From positions 2,646,501-2,710,500 of the forward strand of contig NZ_CP031013.1 of assembly GCF_003711205.1 (NCBI RefSeq): a stretch of DNA of 64,000 bases, given 5' to 3'. Both the position numbers and the translations under genes were made by a program. Under the pieces are notes generated by a model that saw only the letters and a program-made list of their open reading frames with translations, did no database searches and was not told where the DNA came from. The stretch comes from Polaromonas sp. SP1 (lineage in GTDB: Bacteria; Pseudomonadota; Gammaproteobacteria; Burkholderiales; Burkholderiaceae_C). Positions within the stretch are counted from its first letter, which is position 1. Each line of letters opens with the position of its first letter. This document shows positions 22,880-34,250 of this stretch, piece by piece.

Positions 22880-23093
22880 GACTGCTCCAAAGACGGGTCG
22901 ATGGAACAGTTTGATACATAAATAAGCAAAAGTCCAGTCGCCCCAAGCGCCATGGGCGCAGGCAGCTAGGGTTTTTGTAGCAAAACCACTTCAACAGGGT
23001 AGAAGCAGTCGCCTTGGCAATCGGTTATCAATCGGTTGCCGGCAATGGCTTAGGAGCGGCGTGAGTGTTTGGCTTGCCGCACCTGCCGGACGC

Positions 23094-24134
23094 TTAGCTG
23101 ACGGTGACGGCCGCGCCGTCGCCTTTGGAGGCGATCATGCCGATCTCGTAGACCTGCTCACCTGCGTCGCGCAGGGTTTTGGCCGTGGCCTGGGCGTTGG
23201 CGGCGTCTACCACCACCACCATGCCGATGCCGTTGTTGAAGGTGCGGTTCATCTCGAAGTCGTCGATGCCGGCGGTTTCTTGCAGCCAGGCGAACAGCTC
23301 GGTTTGCGGCCAGCTGCCCTTTTTGAGGTGGGCGGCCGTGCCTTCGGGCAGTACGCGGGGGATGTTTTCGAGCAGGCCGCCGCCGGTGATGTGGGCCAGC
23401 GCCTTGATCGGGTGGGCAGCCAGCGCGGCCAGCACGTTCTTGACGTACAGGCGGGTGGGCTCCATCAGGGCTTGTTTGAAGGGTTTGCCGTCCAGCGTGG
23501 CGGGGGCGTTGCCGGCCGCGCGTTCGATGCATTTGCGCACCAGGCTGAAACCGTTGGAATGCACGCCGCTGCTGGCCAGGCCCAGCACCACGTCGCCGGG
23601 TTTCACGTCCTTGCCGGTCAGGATCTTGGATTTTTCAACGGCGCCGACGGCAAAGCCCGCCAGGTCGTATTCGCCGGCCGGGTACATGCCGGGCATCTCA
23701 GCGGTTTCGCCGCCGATCAGCGCGCAGCCGCTGAGCTCGCAACCCCTGGCGATGCCGCCGACCACGGCCGCTGCCGTGTCCACGTCCAGCTTGCCGCAGG
23801 CGAAATAGTCAAGGAAGAAAAGCGGCTCGGCGCCCTGCACCAGCACGTCGTTAACGCTCATGGCCACCAGGTCGATGCCGACGGTGTCGTGCATCTGCCA
23901 TTCAAACGCCAGCTTGAGCTTGGTGCCCACGCCGTCGGTGCCGCTGACCAGCACGGGCTCTTTGTAGCGCTTGGGCACTTCAAACAGGGCGCCAAAGCCG
24001 CCGATGCCCGCCAGCACGCCCTCGCGCATGGTTTTTTTGGCCAGCGGCTTGATGCGTTCGACCAGCGCGTCGCCCGCGTCGATGTCGACGCCCGCGTCTT
24101 TGTAGCTCAGGGGGGAGGGGGAAGAGGTGGTCAT
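23094..24134 (-). CDS. purM: Phosphoribosylformylglycinamidine cyclo-ligase
   Basis: Fifth step of purine synthesis: ATP-dependent ring closure to aminoimidazole ribotide. [50 protein letters not shown] and [17 protein letters not shown] are PurM motifs. Start ATG 24134 gives the usual 346 aa; the longer frame lacks family similarity. It is divergent from the AI-2E-type permease. Confidence 0.96.
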   Translation of the reverse strand: MTTSSPSPLSYKDAGVDIDAGDALVERIKPLAKKTMREGVLAGIGGFGALFEVPKRYKEPVLVSGTDGVGTKLKLAFEWQMHDTVGIDLVAMSVNDVLVQGAEPLFFLDYFACGKLDVDTAAAVVGGIARGCELSGCALIGGETAEMPGMYPAGEYDLAGFAVGAVEKSKILTGKDVKPGDVVLGLASSGVHSNGFSLVRKCIERAAGNAPATLDGKPFKQALMEPTRLYVKNVLAALAAHPIKALAHITGGGLLENIPRVLPEGTAAHLKKGSWPQTELFAWLQETAGIDDFEMNRTFNNGIGMVVVVDAANAQATAKTLRDAGEQVYEIGMIASKGDGAAVTVS

Positions 24135-24247
24135 GTGGTGTCGGCTTTGCTGCGGGTAGGGCGGATGAAGGTCTGGGAAGCGGGTTTGTAGCCCGGAAGG
24201 GGCCTGCAAGCCCGATAGAATTCAGCCTGAGATTCTAAAGGGTACCC

Positions 24248-24300
24248 ATTCGGGCCCTGTTCGGCCCTCTTCAGGCCTTCTGCAGGCCCTGAGGGGGCTT
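24248..24300. repeat. Degenerate tandem GGCCCT repeat
   Basis: Four imperfect units ending in GGCCCT/GGCCTT (ATTCGGGCCCT, GTTCGGCCCT, CTTCAGGCCTT, CTGCAGGCCCT) lie between purM and the AI-2E-type permease, in its leader region. They may be slippage products; no function can be assigned. Confidence 0.5.
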
Positions 24301-24327
24301 CTTCCGGCAAGCTCAACCCAAGGCTTT

Positions 24328-25401
24328 ATGCAATTCACCACCACCCAAAAACGCGCCGCCGCCTGGTGCCTGATTGCTGCGTTGATCGTTCTGGCGCTGT
24401 GGCTGCTGGGGCCGGTGCTGGCGCCCTTTGTCATCGCCGCCGTGCTGGCCTATGCGCTGACGCCGCTGGTCAACCGGCTCGACCGCATGGGCAAGGGCCG
24501 CCTGCCGCGCGTGGTGGCGGTGGTGCTGGTGGAATTTCTCTTCATCGTGGTGCTGCTCAGCCTCTTTTTGCTGATCGTGCCCATCATGGCCAAGGAACTG
24601 CCGGTGCTGCGCGAGCAGGTGCCGCTGCTGGCCGACAGGCTTAACACCAGCCTGGCGCCGTGGCTGGCGCAATTCGGCATCCATGTCGCTCTGGACGTGG
24701 CCAGCATCAAGGCCTTTGTCCTCAAGTACCTCAACGCCAATTTTGAAGACCTGTTCGGCTCCCTGATGTCCTCGCTCAAGCTGGGCGGCAGCGTGGCGCT
24801 GGCCGTCATCGGCAATGCGGTGCTGATCCCGGTCGCGCTGTTTTACCTGCTGATGGACTGGGACAAGTTTGTCGCCCGTGTGCTCGAGCTGGTGCCGCCG
24901 CACCTGCGCGCCGGTTTTGACAGCTTCACTGAAGAGGCCGACTCCGTGCTGGGCCAGTACCTGCGCGGCCAGTTGCTGGTCATGCTGATCATGGCGGTGT
25001 TTTATGCGGTGGGCCTGGCGCTGTTTGGGCTGGACCTGGCCTTGCCCATCGGTGTCTTCACCGGCCTGGCGATGTTCATCCCCTATCTTGGTTTTGGCCT
25101 GGGCCTGATGCTGGCCGTGCTGGCCGGCCTGCTCGAATTTGCCTCGCTCAAGGCCCTTGTCATGGTGGCCGTGGTCTACGGCGTGGGGCAACTGGTGGAA
25201 AGCCTGTACCTCACGCCGCGCCTGGTCGGCGAGCGCATCGGCCTGCACCCGCTGGCGGTGATTTTTGCCTTGCTGGCTTTCGGCCAGATGTTCGGTTTTG
25301 TCGGCGTGCTGGTGGCGCTGCCGGCCAGCGCGGTGCTGCTGGTGGGCATACGCCGCATCAAGGCCAGCTACATGGCCAGCCGGCTGTACAAGGCCGGATA
25401 A
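24328..25401 (+). CDS. AI-2E family transporter (PerM/YdiK type)
   Basis: A membrane protein with about seven to eight helices: GPVLAPFVIAAVLAYALTPLVNRL near the start, then FYLLMDWDKFVARVLELVPPHLR, GQYLRGQLLVMLIMAVFYAVGL and PYLGFGLGLMLAVLAGLLEF, all typical of the AI-2E exporter family. The substrate is uncertain in most members. 357 aa. Followed closely by hda, the same arrangement as in related genomes, so likely co-transcribed. Confidence 0.88.
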   Translation: MQFTTTQKRAAAWCLIAALIVLALWLLGPVLAPFVIAAVLAYALTPLVNRLDRMGKGRLPRVVAVVLVEFLFIVVLLSLFLLIVPIMAKELPVLREQVPLLADRLNTSLAPWLAQFGIHVALDVASIKAFVLKYLNANFEDLFGSLMSSLKLGGSVALAVIGNAVLIPVALFYLLMDWDKFVARVLELVPPHLRAGFDSFTEEADSVLGQYLRGQLLVMLIMAVFYAVGLALFGLDLALPIGVFTGLAMFIPYLGFGLGLMLAVLAGLLEFASLKALVMVAVVYGVGQLVESLYLTPRLVGERIGLHPLAVIFALLAFGQMFGFVGVLVALPASAVLLVGIRRIKASYMASRLYKAG

Positions 25402-25426
25402 GACTGAGCAAGGCCGGAACAGACAT

Positions 25427-26122
25427 ATGGCGGGCATGAAACAGATTGCGCTGGACATCGGGCTGGCTTCCGCCCCGTCGTTCGCCAATTTTTTTGGCGG
25501 GCCCAACGAAGCCGCGCTCAAACACCTGGAGCTGTGGGCCGGCAACACGCTGCGCTCGCCCGTGCCCACTTACCTCTGGGGAGAAGCCGCCAGCGGCAAA
25601 ACCCATTTGCTCAAGGCGGTACGCGAAACGCTGCGCGAGCAGGGCGCTGCGAGCGGCTGGATGGACGCCTCCTTGCTCGAGCCGCCCGAGTTCAACGAAT
25701 CCTGGGCCGCCGTCATCCTGGACGACTGCCATCTCTACACCGCGGTGCAGCAGCAGGCGGCCTTCAACTGGTTTGTGAACGCCCTCAGCGCACCGGACGG
25801 CCGCCCGCGCTGGGTGCTGGCCGCCGGCCAGATGCCGCCGGCCGACCTGGCGCTGCGTGAAGACCTGCGCACCCGCCTGGGCTGGGGACATGTGTTTGCC
25901 CTGCAGGCCCTGACCGAACCCGAGCGCCGCGCTGTGCTGCGGCGCGAGGCCGATGCCCGCGGCGTGTTTTTGAGCGATGAGGCCATGGACTTCATGCTGA
26001 CCCGCTTTTCGCGCGACCTGGGCAGCCTCATGCAACTGCTGGACCAATTGGACGCCTATGCCTTGCAAACCAAACGCGCCATCACGATTCCCCTGATCAA
26101 GTCGATGATGGAGAGCGAATAA
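25427..26122 (+). CDS. hda: DnaA regulatory inactivator Hda
   Basis: An AAA+ protein homologous to the DnaA ATPase domain; with the DNA clamp it promotes hydrolysis of DnaA-ATP after initiation. N-terminal MKQIALDIG (clamp-binding-type leader), FANFFGGPNEAALKHLELW, Walker A GEAASGKTHLL, Walker B VILDDCHLY and the C-terminal sensor-2 region are present. Start ATG 25427 has GGA 8 bases upstream; ATG 25436 would give the more usual MKQIALD start and cannot be excluded. 231 aa. Confidence 0.88.
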   Translation: MAGMKQIALDIGLASAPSFANFFGGPNEAALKHLELWAGNTLRSPVPTYLWGEAASGKTHLLKAVRETLREQGAASGWMDASLLEPPEFNESWAAVILDDCHLYTAVQQQAAFNWFVNALSAPDGRPRWVLAAGQMPPADLALREDLRTRLGWGHVFALQALTEPERRAVLRREADARGVFLSDEAMDFMLTRFSRDLGSLMQLLDQLDAYALQTKRAITIPLIKSMMESE

Positions 26123-26139
26123 GTGACTGCGACTGCGAA

Positions 26140-26817
26140 ATGACTGTCCCCCAAAAGATTGCGCTTTTTGACCTGGATCACACGCTGATCCCCATCGATT
26201 CCGACTACGAATGGGGCGAATTCACCATCGCGCTGGGGTGGTGCGACAGCACCGAGTTCAAGCGCCGCAATGCCGAGTTTTTTGAGCATTACCGCGCCGG
26301 CACGCTCGACATCCACGAATATGTGCGCTTTGCCACCGAAGCCATCCGCAAGCAGGGCGCTATCAATTCAGGAGCGGGTCATGCACGTTTCATGCGGGAC
26401 GTGGTGCAAAAGGCTATTACAAAGCAGGCGCTGGCGCTGGTCGACGGCCACCGTGCCGCGGGCGATGAGCTGGTCATCGTCACCGCCACCAACGAGTTCG
26501 TGACGCGGCCGATTGCCGAGGCATTCGGCGTCAAAGAGCTGATCGCCGTCGAGCTGGAGCGCGACGCCCAGGGTTGGCTGACCGGCGAAATCCAGGGCAC
26601 GCCCTCGGCCCGCGAGGGCAAGGTCACCCGCGTGGAACAATGGCTGGCGGCCCGAAACCTCGGCTGGAGCGACGTGGAAACCACGTTCTACACCGACTCC
26701 ATGAACGATATTGCCTTGCTGGAGAAGGCCACCCACCCCGTTGCGACCAACCCGGACGCGCGCCTGCGCGCCCTGGCGGCAGAGCGCGGATGGCGCATAC
26801 TTGACCTGTTTATCTAG
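26140..26817 (+). CDS. HAD-IB family phosphatase (SerB-like)
   Basis: FDLDHTLIPIDSDYEWG carries the HAD nucleophile DxDxT-type motif; IVTATNEF and TFYTDSMNDIALLEKA are motifs II and IV. Related to phosphoserine phosphatase and usually annotated as HAD-IB hydrolase. Residues about 72-92 (GAINSGAGHARFMRDVVQKAITK) include the 11-mer GCTATCAATTC of the dispersed repeat. Starts 17 bases after hda. Confidence 0.86.
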   Translation: MTVPQKIALFDLDHTLIPIDSDYEWGEFTIALGWCDSTEFKRRNAEFFEHYRAGTLDIHEYVRFATEAIRKQGAINSGAGHARFMRDVVQKAITKQALALVDGHRAAGDELVIVTATNEFVTRPIAEAFGVKELIAVELERDAQGWLTGEIQGTPSAREGKVTRVEQWLAARNLGWSDVETTFYTDSMNDIALLEKATHPVATNPDARLRALAAERGWRILDLFI

Positions 26818-26837
26818 GGCAGCAGACCCAACTTTTC

Positions 26838-28463
26838 ATGATCAAAAAATTTATCGACAAGCTGTTCGGCAAATCAGACAGCACGGAGCCCGGCGCCAAG
26901 CGGGTCAAAAAATCACCTTTCGGCCAGCGCCAGGATGTCACCGTCAAGGAACACGGCATTGACGTCTCATTGGTGGACGACCGCGCCATGGACGTGGTGC
27001 GCACCCTGAAAGACGCCGGCTACGAGGCTTATATCGTCGGCGGCGCGGTGCGCGACCTGCTGGTCGGCCTGCGCCCCAAGGATTTTGACGTCGCCACCGA
27101 CGCCACGCCCGAGCAGGTCAAGTCGCTGTTCCGCCGCGCCTTCATCATCGGCCGGCGCTTTCGCATCGTGCACGTCATCTACGGCCGCGGCCGCGAACAT
27201 GAAGTGATCGAAGTTTCGACCTTCCGCGCCCACCTCGACAGCAGCCTGGCCGAGCAGGTCGGCGGCAACGAGCGCACCAGCAAGAGCGAACTGGCCGGCA
27301 TGAAGCATGCGGTCGATGCCTCCGGCCGTGTGCTGCGCGACAACGTCTGGGGCCCGATCGAGCAGGACGCCGCGCGCCGCGACTTCACTATCAACGCGAT
27401 GTACTACGACCCCGAGACGCAGGTCGTGGTCGACTATCACAACGGCATCAAGGACGCCAAGAAAAAGATCATCCGCATGATCGGCGACCCGGCCGTGCGC
27501 TACCGCGAAGACCCGGTGCGCATCATCCGCGCCGTGCGTTTTGCCGCCAAGCTCAGCGCGCTCGGCTTCAAGTTTGAAGACAAGACCGTGGCGCCGCTGC
27601 GCGAGATGAAGGGCCTGTTGGCCGACGTGCCGCAGTCGCGCCTCTTTGACGAAATGCTCAAGCTGCTGCAGACCGGCCATGCGCTGGCCAGCATCGCGCA
27701 GCTCAAGTTCCTCGGCCTGGGCACCGGCATCTATCCGCTTCTGGATGTGGTGGTGGAAAACGCCGACGAGCCCTTCCTGAAGCTGGCCTTGCAAGACACC
27801 GACCGACGCGTCGGCGAAGGCAAGCCGGTGGCGCCCAGCTTTTTGCTGTCGTGCGTGCTGTGGTTTGACGTGCGCGAAGGCTGGGAGCGACGCAAGAAGC
27901 GTGGCGAGCACCTCATGCCCGCGCTGCAGGACGCGATCGACGACGCCTTCAACGCCAAGATCGGCGACGTGTCGGGCCGCGGCAAGCTCGGCACCGACAT
28001 GCGGGAGATCTGGACCATGCAGCCGCGCTTTGAAAAACGCGTGGGTAGCGCGCCGTATTCCCTGCTCGACCAGCCCCGCTTTCGCGCGGGCTTTGACTTC
28101 CTGCGCCTGCGCGCGCAGACCGGCGAGATCGAGATGGAACTCGCCGAGTGGTGGGAAAAGTTCAGCACGGCCTATGACGACGAGCGCCACGCCATGATTG
28201 AAGAGGCGCGCCAGGCCCAGCAGAACAAACCGCAGGCGCCGCGGGTTCGCGTCAAGCGCCCGGATGCCGAGCCAGGTTCAGCGAATGCCGAACGCACCAC
28301 GCCCGATGCGGCGGATGCGTCCGGCGAGCAGGGCGATGCCGCCCCCGCCAAAAAACGCCGTCGCCGCCGCAAGCCGGCCAATCGCGGTGGCGCAGGTGGT
28401 GCCGAAGGCGCGGGTGGCGAGGCTGCAGCTTCGCCTTCATCGGACAGCACTCACAACTCCTGA
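26838..28463 (+). CDS. pcnB: Poly(A) polymerase I
   Basis: Adds 3' poly(A) tails to RNA, marking it for decay. YIVGGAVRDLLVGLRPKDFDVATDATPEQVKSLFRR holds the nucleotidyltransferase G-G-x-V-R-D and D-x-D metal site. GRRFRIVHVIYGRGREHEVIEVSTFRA is the class II signature. The C-terminal ~100 residues are Ala/Lys/Arg-rich (KKRRRRRKPAN), probably RNA-binding. 541 aa. Six bases before folK, a common pcnB-folK pair. Confidence 0.94.
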   Translation: MIKKFIDKLFGKSDSTEPGAKRVKKSPFGQRQDVTVKEHGIDVSLVDDRAMDVVRTLKDAGYEAYIVGGAVRDLLVGLRPKDFDVATDATPEQVKSLFRRAFIIGRRFRIVHVIYGRGREHEVIEVSTFRAHLDSSLAEQVGGNERTSKSELAGMKHAVDASGRVLRDNVWGPIEQDAARRDFTINAMYYDPETQVVVDYHNGIKDAKKKIIRMIGDPAVRYREDPVRIIRAVRFAAKLSALGFKFEDKTVAPLREMKGLLADVPQSRLFDEMLKLLQTGHALASIAQLKFLGLGTGIYPLLDVVVENADEPFLKLALQDTDRRVGEGKPVAPSFLLSCVLWFDVREGWERRKKRGEHLMPALQDAIDDAFNAKIGDVSGRGKLGTDMREIWTMQPRFEKRVGSAPYSLLDQPRFRAGFDFLRLRAQTGEIEMELAEWWEKFSTAYDDERHAMIEEARQAQQNKPQAPRVRVKRPDAEPGSANAERTTPDAADASGEQGDAAPAKKRRRRRKPANRGGAGGAEGAGGEAAASPSSDSTHNS

Positions 28464-28469
28464 GGGCGT

Positions 28470-28964
28470 ATGGTTTGCGCCTACGTTGCCCTGGGCGCCA
28501 ACCTCGGCGATGCCGCGGCAGCATTGCGGCAGGCCGTTCAGGCGATAGGCCAGTTGCCGCTCACGCAGGTCCGCCACTCTTCCAGCCTCTATCAAACAGC
28601 ACCGCTGGACACCGATGCCGGCCAGGAATCTGCGGCCCCCGGCAACGACTACCTCAACGCCGTCATCGAACTCGAAACCGGTTTGACCGCCCCGGGCTTG
28701 CTGGATTATTTGCAACAGATCGAGCAACAGGCCGGCCGCGAAAGACCCTACCGCAACGCCCCGCGCACCCTGGACCTGGACTTGCTGCTCTACGGCAGCG
28801 CCCGCATCGAATCAGAACGCCTCACAGTGCCGCATCCTCGCATGATGCAGCGGGCGTTTGTGCTGGTGCCGCTGGCGGAGATTGCGCCGAACTTCGTCAG
28901 CGCAAAGCAGCTTGAGGCCGTCGCGCACCAGCCGATTGAGCGGCTGGCCAAGCTGGTTGGCTAG
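28470..28964 (+). CDS. folK: 2-amino-4-hydroxy-6-hydroxymethyldihydropteridine diphosphokinase
   Basis: Transfers pyrophosphate from ATP to 6-hydroxymethyl-dihydropterin in folate synthesis. AYVALGANLGD, the Y..AP..T..GNDYLNAV region and the signature RNAPRTLDLDLLLYG are all present. 164 aa. Directly follows pcnB. Confidence 0.95.
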   Translation: MVCAYVALGANLGDAAAALRQAVQAIGQLPLTQVRHSSSLYQTAPLDTDAGQESAAPGNDYLNAVIELETGLTAPGLLDYLQQIEQQAGRERPYRNAPRTLDLDLLLYGSARIESERLTVPHPRMMQRAFVLVPLAEIAPNFVSAKQLEAVAHQPIERLAKLVG

Positions 28965-28970
28965 CGGTTT

Positions 28971-29630
28971 CTAGGGCGCAAGCCGCTCACGCAACCACTC
29001 ACTATCCCCCTGCAGCGTATACCGCAGCCGGTCGTGCAGCCGGCTCTTGCGCCCCTGCCAGAACTGCCAGTTGTCGGGCTTGAGGCGGTAGCCGCCCCAG
29101 TGCGGCGGGCGGGGCGGTTGCAGCAAAAACTTGGCGCCGTATTTGGCGGCGTTGGCCACCAGCACGCTGCGCCCTGAAATCACTTCGCTTTGCGGGCTGG
29201 CCCAGGCGCCAATGCGTGAATCGAGGGGGCGGCTGTTGAAGTAGGCGTCGCTTTCTTCGGCTGAGACTTTTTCCACCACGCCTTCGATGCGCACCACGCG
29301 CTCCAGCTCGACCCAATGGAACTGCAGCGCCGCGTACGGGTTGCCGGCCAGCTCTTGCCCCTTGCGGCTGTCGTAGTTGGTGAACCAGGTGATGCCGCGT
29401 TCGTCATATCCCTTGATCAGCACGATGCGGGTGGAGGGGCGCAGGTTGCTGGCGACGGTGGCCAGGGTCATCGCATTGGGCTCGGGCACTTCGGCGGCGA
29501 TGGCTTCTTTGAGCCACTGGTCGAACTGTTTCAGCGGGTCGGCTTGGGACGCGTCTTCGTTGAGTTCGGCGCGTTCGTAGCTTTTGCGCAGGTCGGCGAT
29601 GGACAGTTTGGAGGGGGTGGGCTCTGACAT
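28971..29630 (-). CDS. pdxH: Pyridoxamine 5'-phosphate oxidase
   Basis: FMN enzyme forming pyridoxal phosphate from pyridoxine/pyridoxamine phosphate. [41 protein letters not shown] binds [21 protein letters not shown] and the C-terminal [17 protein letters not shown] are family signatures. 219 aa. Convergent with folK, six bases apart. Confidence 0.96.
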   Translation of the reverse strand: MSEPTPSKLSIADLRKSYERAELNEDASQADPLKQFDQWLKEAIAAEVPEPNAMTLATVASNLRPSTRIVLIKGYDERGITWFTNYDSRKGQELAGNPYAALQFHWVELERVVRIEGVVEKVSAEESDAYFNSRPLDSRIGAWASPQSEVISGRSVLVANAAKYGAKFLLQPPRPPHWGGYRLKPDNWQFWQGRKSRLHDRLRYTLQGDSEWLRERLAP

Positions 29631-29669
29631 ACTGCCAGTATAAAGAGCACGCCGTTTTCAAGCCCCTGG

Positions 29670-30239
29670 ATGCCATATCGCATGTCCCTGTCCGGTCTTC
29701 CTGTTGTGATTGTCCTGGCCGCCGGCCGGGGAGAGCGCTTTGCGGCGTCGGGCGGGCAAGTGCACAAGCTTCAGGCCCTGCTGGCCGGCAAGCCGGTGCT
29801 GGACCATGTGCTGCACGCCGTTCAAGCCAGCGGCCTGCCGCATCACGTGGTGCGGGCGGATGCGTCCCGCCCAGGCATGGGCGACTCCATCGCGGCGGGC
29901 GTGCGGGCCATGCCCGAGGCTGCGGGCTGGCTGGTCCTGCCGGGCGATTTGCCGCTGGTGCAGCCCGCCACGCTGCGCGCGGTGGCCCATGCGCTGGCGC
30001 AGCATGCGGTGGTGGTGCCGATGTTCAAGGGCGCGCGCGGGCATCCGGTGGGTTTTTCGGCCGGGTGCCGTGACGCCTTGCTGGATTTAAAGGGAAATCA
30101 GGGCGCAGCCCAGGTGGTGCATGCACATGTTGCTATCAATTCTGCAGCGTACCTGGATGTGACTGATGAAGGCATCGTCACCGACATCGACGCGCTGGAC
30201 GATCTGCGCCGCGCTGAAGAATTGTTCAGGCGGCGCTGA
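29670..30239 (+). CDS. MobA-like nucleotidyltransferase
   Basis: VVIVLAAGRGERFAASGGQVHKLQALLAGKPVL carries the LAAGxGxRF nucleotide-binding loop of MobA/MocA-type cytidylyl- or guanylyltransferases; WLVLPGDLPLVQPATL holds the metal Asp. Such proteins make molybdenum-cofactor dinucleotides, but it could serve another sugar or cofactor. 189 aa; ATG 29670 has a weak GGA site, ATG 29682 is an alternative. Codons for HVAINSAAYLDV include the 11-mer GCTATCAATTC of the dispersed repeat. Confidence 0.8.
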   Translation: MPYRMSLSGLPVVIVLAAGRGERFAASGGQVHKLQALLAGKPVLDHVLHAVQASGLPHHVVRADASRPGMGDSIAAGVRAMPEAAGWLVLPGDLPLVQPATLRAVAHALAQHAVVVPMFKGARGHPVGFSAGCRDALLDLKGNQGAAQVVHAHVAINSAAYLDVTDEGIVTDIDALDDLRRAEELFRRR

Positions 30240-30259
30240 ATTTCGCTGAGCGCTTTCTC

Positions 30260-30775
30260 TCAAGCCCGCGCGATCACTGCGCAGGCCAGCCGCGGCCCGG
30301 CGTTGCCGGTCGGCTGGGTTTTGTAGTCGTCCGGGTCGCGGTGAACGATCAGCCCCTTGCCCACAATGTCGGTCGCGCCGCTGCCGACCGTGATGGTTGT
30401 TGATTCAAAGCTGAACTTCGCATTGCCGCTGGCGTCGGCCTTCAGGCTGGGCAGGTCGCCGGTGTGGTGCGTCATGTCGGCGTGGTTGCCGTGCGGCTGG
30501 CCGGTGGGGTTGAAATGGCCGCCGGCGCTCATGCCGTCGCCGCTGGAGCAGTCGCCTTTTTCATGCACATGAAAGCCGTGCTCGGCGCCGGGCTTGAGGC
30601 CGCGTATCTCGCCCGAGACGAGTACCTTGCCTGCGCCCTGCACAAAGCTGACGGTGCCGCTGGCGGTATTGCCGGTGGTGCTTTGCAGCTGGGCGACGGC
30701 GCGCGGGCCGCTGGGCGTGGATGCGCAAGCCGCCAGGACAAGTGTTGCGGCAAGCGGGGCCAGAAAGTGGTTCAT
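30260..30775 (-). CDS. sodC: Cu/Zn superoxide dismutase, lipoprotein
   Basis: An envelope enzyme that removes superoxide. Lipoprotein signal MNHFLAPLAATLVLAACAS with the lipobox LAAC; mature part has GFHVHEKGDCSS, HFNPTGQPHGNHADMTHHTGDLP and GKGLIVHRDPDDYKTQPTGNAG, which contain the Cu/Zn histidines, the disulfide cysteines and the catalytic Arg region. Start ATG 30775 has GGAG upstream; 171 aa. Confidence 0.94.
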   Translation of the reverse strand: MNHFLAPLAATLVLAACASTPSGPRAVAQLQSTTGNTASGTVSFVQGAGKVLVSGEIRGLKPGAEHGFHVHEKGDCSSGDGMSAGGHFNPTGQPHGNHADMTHHTGDLPSLKADASGNAKFSFESTTITVGSGATDIVGKGLIVHRDPDDYKTQPTGNAGPRLACAVIARA

Positions 30776-30878
30776 GGTGCGGTCTCCGGATGTGTTGGTT
30801 GGGATGAAAGGGAAGGCCCACTGTAGGCCGCACGGCGCCTGCTGGCAAGGCCGGCAGGGGAAGATATGTAAGCGTCTC

Positions 30879-31490
30879 TTATCGGCTGACCAACGCCAGC
30901 AGCTTGCCCAGCGCCCGGTCATGAATGCCCAGCGTGCGCAGCTTGTCGTAAGTCAGTTGTGCGTACTCGCGCGTCGTGCCGTAGCGCCCGCACGAATCTG
31001 AAAATATCTGCCGGTAAACGTCTTCACTCAGCACGCCGGTGTGGCTGGGGCTGCGTTTGGAGAGCGTGAAGGCCAGCGCCCGCACTTCTCCTTTGTCGGT
31101 CTGGCATTGCAGCCACTTGGGGTCGTACACGCCGTTGGGCATTTCACGCTCCCACAGCGCGGGCAGCGCGCTGGCGACCTGCGCGCGCGGGATGCGAAAG
31201 ACCATGCCCTTGCAGCTGCCGCCATGCAGCAGGCCGAACACCAGGCCCGGGCAGTCCGGCGTGCCGCGGTTCAGGCGGCTCCACATCTTCAATGCGCGGT
31301 GGTAACCGTGGATGGTGGCAAAACGTTCCTCGGCGTGCTCAAACTCCGGCCGCCAGATGAGGGAGGCGTAGGCAAAGACCCAGAGGTCACTTTTGCCGCC
31401 CCATTCGCGGATGACGGTTTCCAGCATGTGCGCCGGATTGCGCGAAACGATGACGCCGGAGCCGGCGAGTTGTTTGGCTGAATTTTCCAC
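30879..31490 (-). CDS. chaC: Glutathione-specific gamma-glutamylcyclotransferase (ChaC-like)
   Basis: Degrades glutathione to 5-oxoproline and Cys-Gly. DLWVFAYASLIWRPEF matches the glycine/YGSL substrate loop (here YASL). HGYHRALKMWS, FGLLHGGSCKGMVFRI, WEREMPNGVYDP with the catalytic Glu, and the C-terminal YGTTREYAQLTYDKLRTLGI fit the family. 203 aa, cytoplasmic. Confidence 0.88.
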   Translation of the reverse strand: MENSAKQLAGSGVIVSRNPAHMLETVIREWGGKSDLWVFAYASLIWRPEFEHAEERFATIHGYHRALKMWSRLNRGTPDCPGLVFGLLHGGSCKGMVFRIPRAQVASALPALWEREMPNGVYDPKWLQCQTDKGEVRALAFTLSKRSPSHTGVLSEDVYRQIFSDSCGRYGTTREYAQLTYDKLRTLGIHDRALGKLLALVSR

Positions 31491-31548
31491 AGCCGCACTT
31501 TACAATGGGCCGAGGTTTTGTGACGGCTTATGTGATGGGAGTGGGGCA

Positions 31549-32148
31549 ATGTTTTCTCAGGACGATGAGGGCCAGCAGGGCCTGGTGTTGGCGGTCGTTC
31601 TTGGTCTGATCGCTTTTGTCGTGACCTTGGTCATCGGCATCAGCTTGCACCGGCTTCACCGCGGCCAGCCACCTGCGCCGCCGGCCCCTCTTGCCACTGC
31701 CACCGGTACCGCCGTTGCGGCTCCGGCGCCTGCGCCTGCGCCCATCGATTCTGCGCCGCTGCCTGCCGCTGCGGAACCCCCGGCCAACCTTCTGAGCACC
31801 CGCCAAGCCGCGACCGATGCCGCAACCGTGACGGTCGAGCAGGGTGTGGTCCGGTTTTATTTCGCGTCCGGCAAAGCCGACCTGGCGGCCGGCGCCGGTG
31901 ACGCGCTGGGCGATGTGGTGAAGGCCGCCAAGGCGGGCCGTACGCTGGTGATCTCGGGCTTTCATGATGCCACCGGCGATGCGGCAAAAAACGCGGCGCT
32001 GGCCAAGCAGCGCGCCGTCGCCGTGAAAGACGCGTTGAAGGCCGCAGGTGTTCCCGAGCGGCAGATCGAGCTGAAAAAGCCCGAGCAGCTGGCCGCCGGC
32101 GCGGGCAGCGACGCCGAGGCGCGGCGCGTCGAAATCACGCTGCAGTAA
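31549..32148 (+). CDS. OmpA-domain membrane-anchored protein
   Basis: An N-terminal membrane helix (about residues 11-32), an Ala/Pro-rich linker (residues 38-80), then an OmpA/MotB-like C-terminal domain (VVRFYFASGKADLAAGAGDALGDVV, LVISGFHDATGDAAKNAALAKQRAVAVKDALKAAGVPERQIEL) that would bind peptidoglycan. Divergent from chaC. Start ATG 31549 follows a GGAGTGGGG site. 199 aa. No single function can be assigned. Confidence 0.82.
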   Translation: MFSQDDEGQQGLVLAVVLGLIAFVVTLVIGISLHRLHRGQPPAPPAPLATATGTAVAAPAPAPAPIDSAPLPAAAEPPANLLSTRQAATDAATVTVEQGVVRFYFASGKADLAAGAGDALGDVVKAAKAGRTLVISGFHDATGDAAKNAALAKQRAVAVKDALKAAGVPERQIELKKPEQLAAGAGSDAEARRVEITLQ

Positions 32149-32281
32149 AAAGCGCCGCGCTGACAGCGGCAGGGGCGCTGCGCCGACGCCGGCCGAACTG
32201 CGCTTCTTGGAGACTCGTTCCCTGGATTGCGCCGGGCAAGTTTGGTAACCAGCCCGTAACCACAATGGCGTGAAATGTGCC

Positions 32282-32295
32282 GGTAACCCGTTACC
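32282..32295. promoter_or_regulatory. Operator candidate for edd-eda
   Basis: GGTAACCCGTTACC is a perfect palindrome in the 284-base region before edd, with an additional GGTAACC...GTAACC pair 30 bases earlier. It resembles LacI-family gluconate operators (GTTACC/GGTAAC halves in E. coli GntR). AT-rich DNA that could hold a promoter follows. Confidence 0.45.
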
Positions 32296-32432
32296 ATAGA
32301 GTCAGTAATAAAGTTACATTACGCGCATGGCGTGAGTAGCAAATAGCGAACGCCGGACAGCCTGAAATCCAGCCACGCAATCCCCCGCCAATCTGTACCC
32401 AGATTCAAAGCCACCCGACCTAAAGCTCCACC

Positions 32433-34240
<1,808 letters not shown>

Positions 34241-34250
<10 letters not shown>

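Noticed and set aside
22880-23093. Possible small RNA or riboswitch between the ParA-like gene and purM
   Set aside because: Only short direct repeats (ATCGGTT) and weak pairing were seen; no known riboswitch core.
23061-24191. 376-codon frame opposite purM
   Set aside because: Antisense shadow of a clear PurM; no ribosome site and no recognisable domain.
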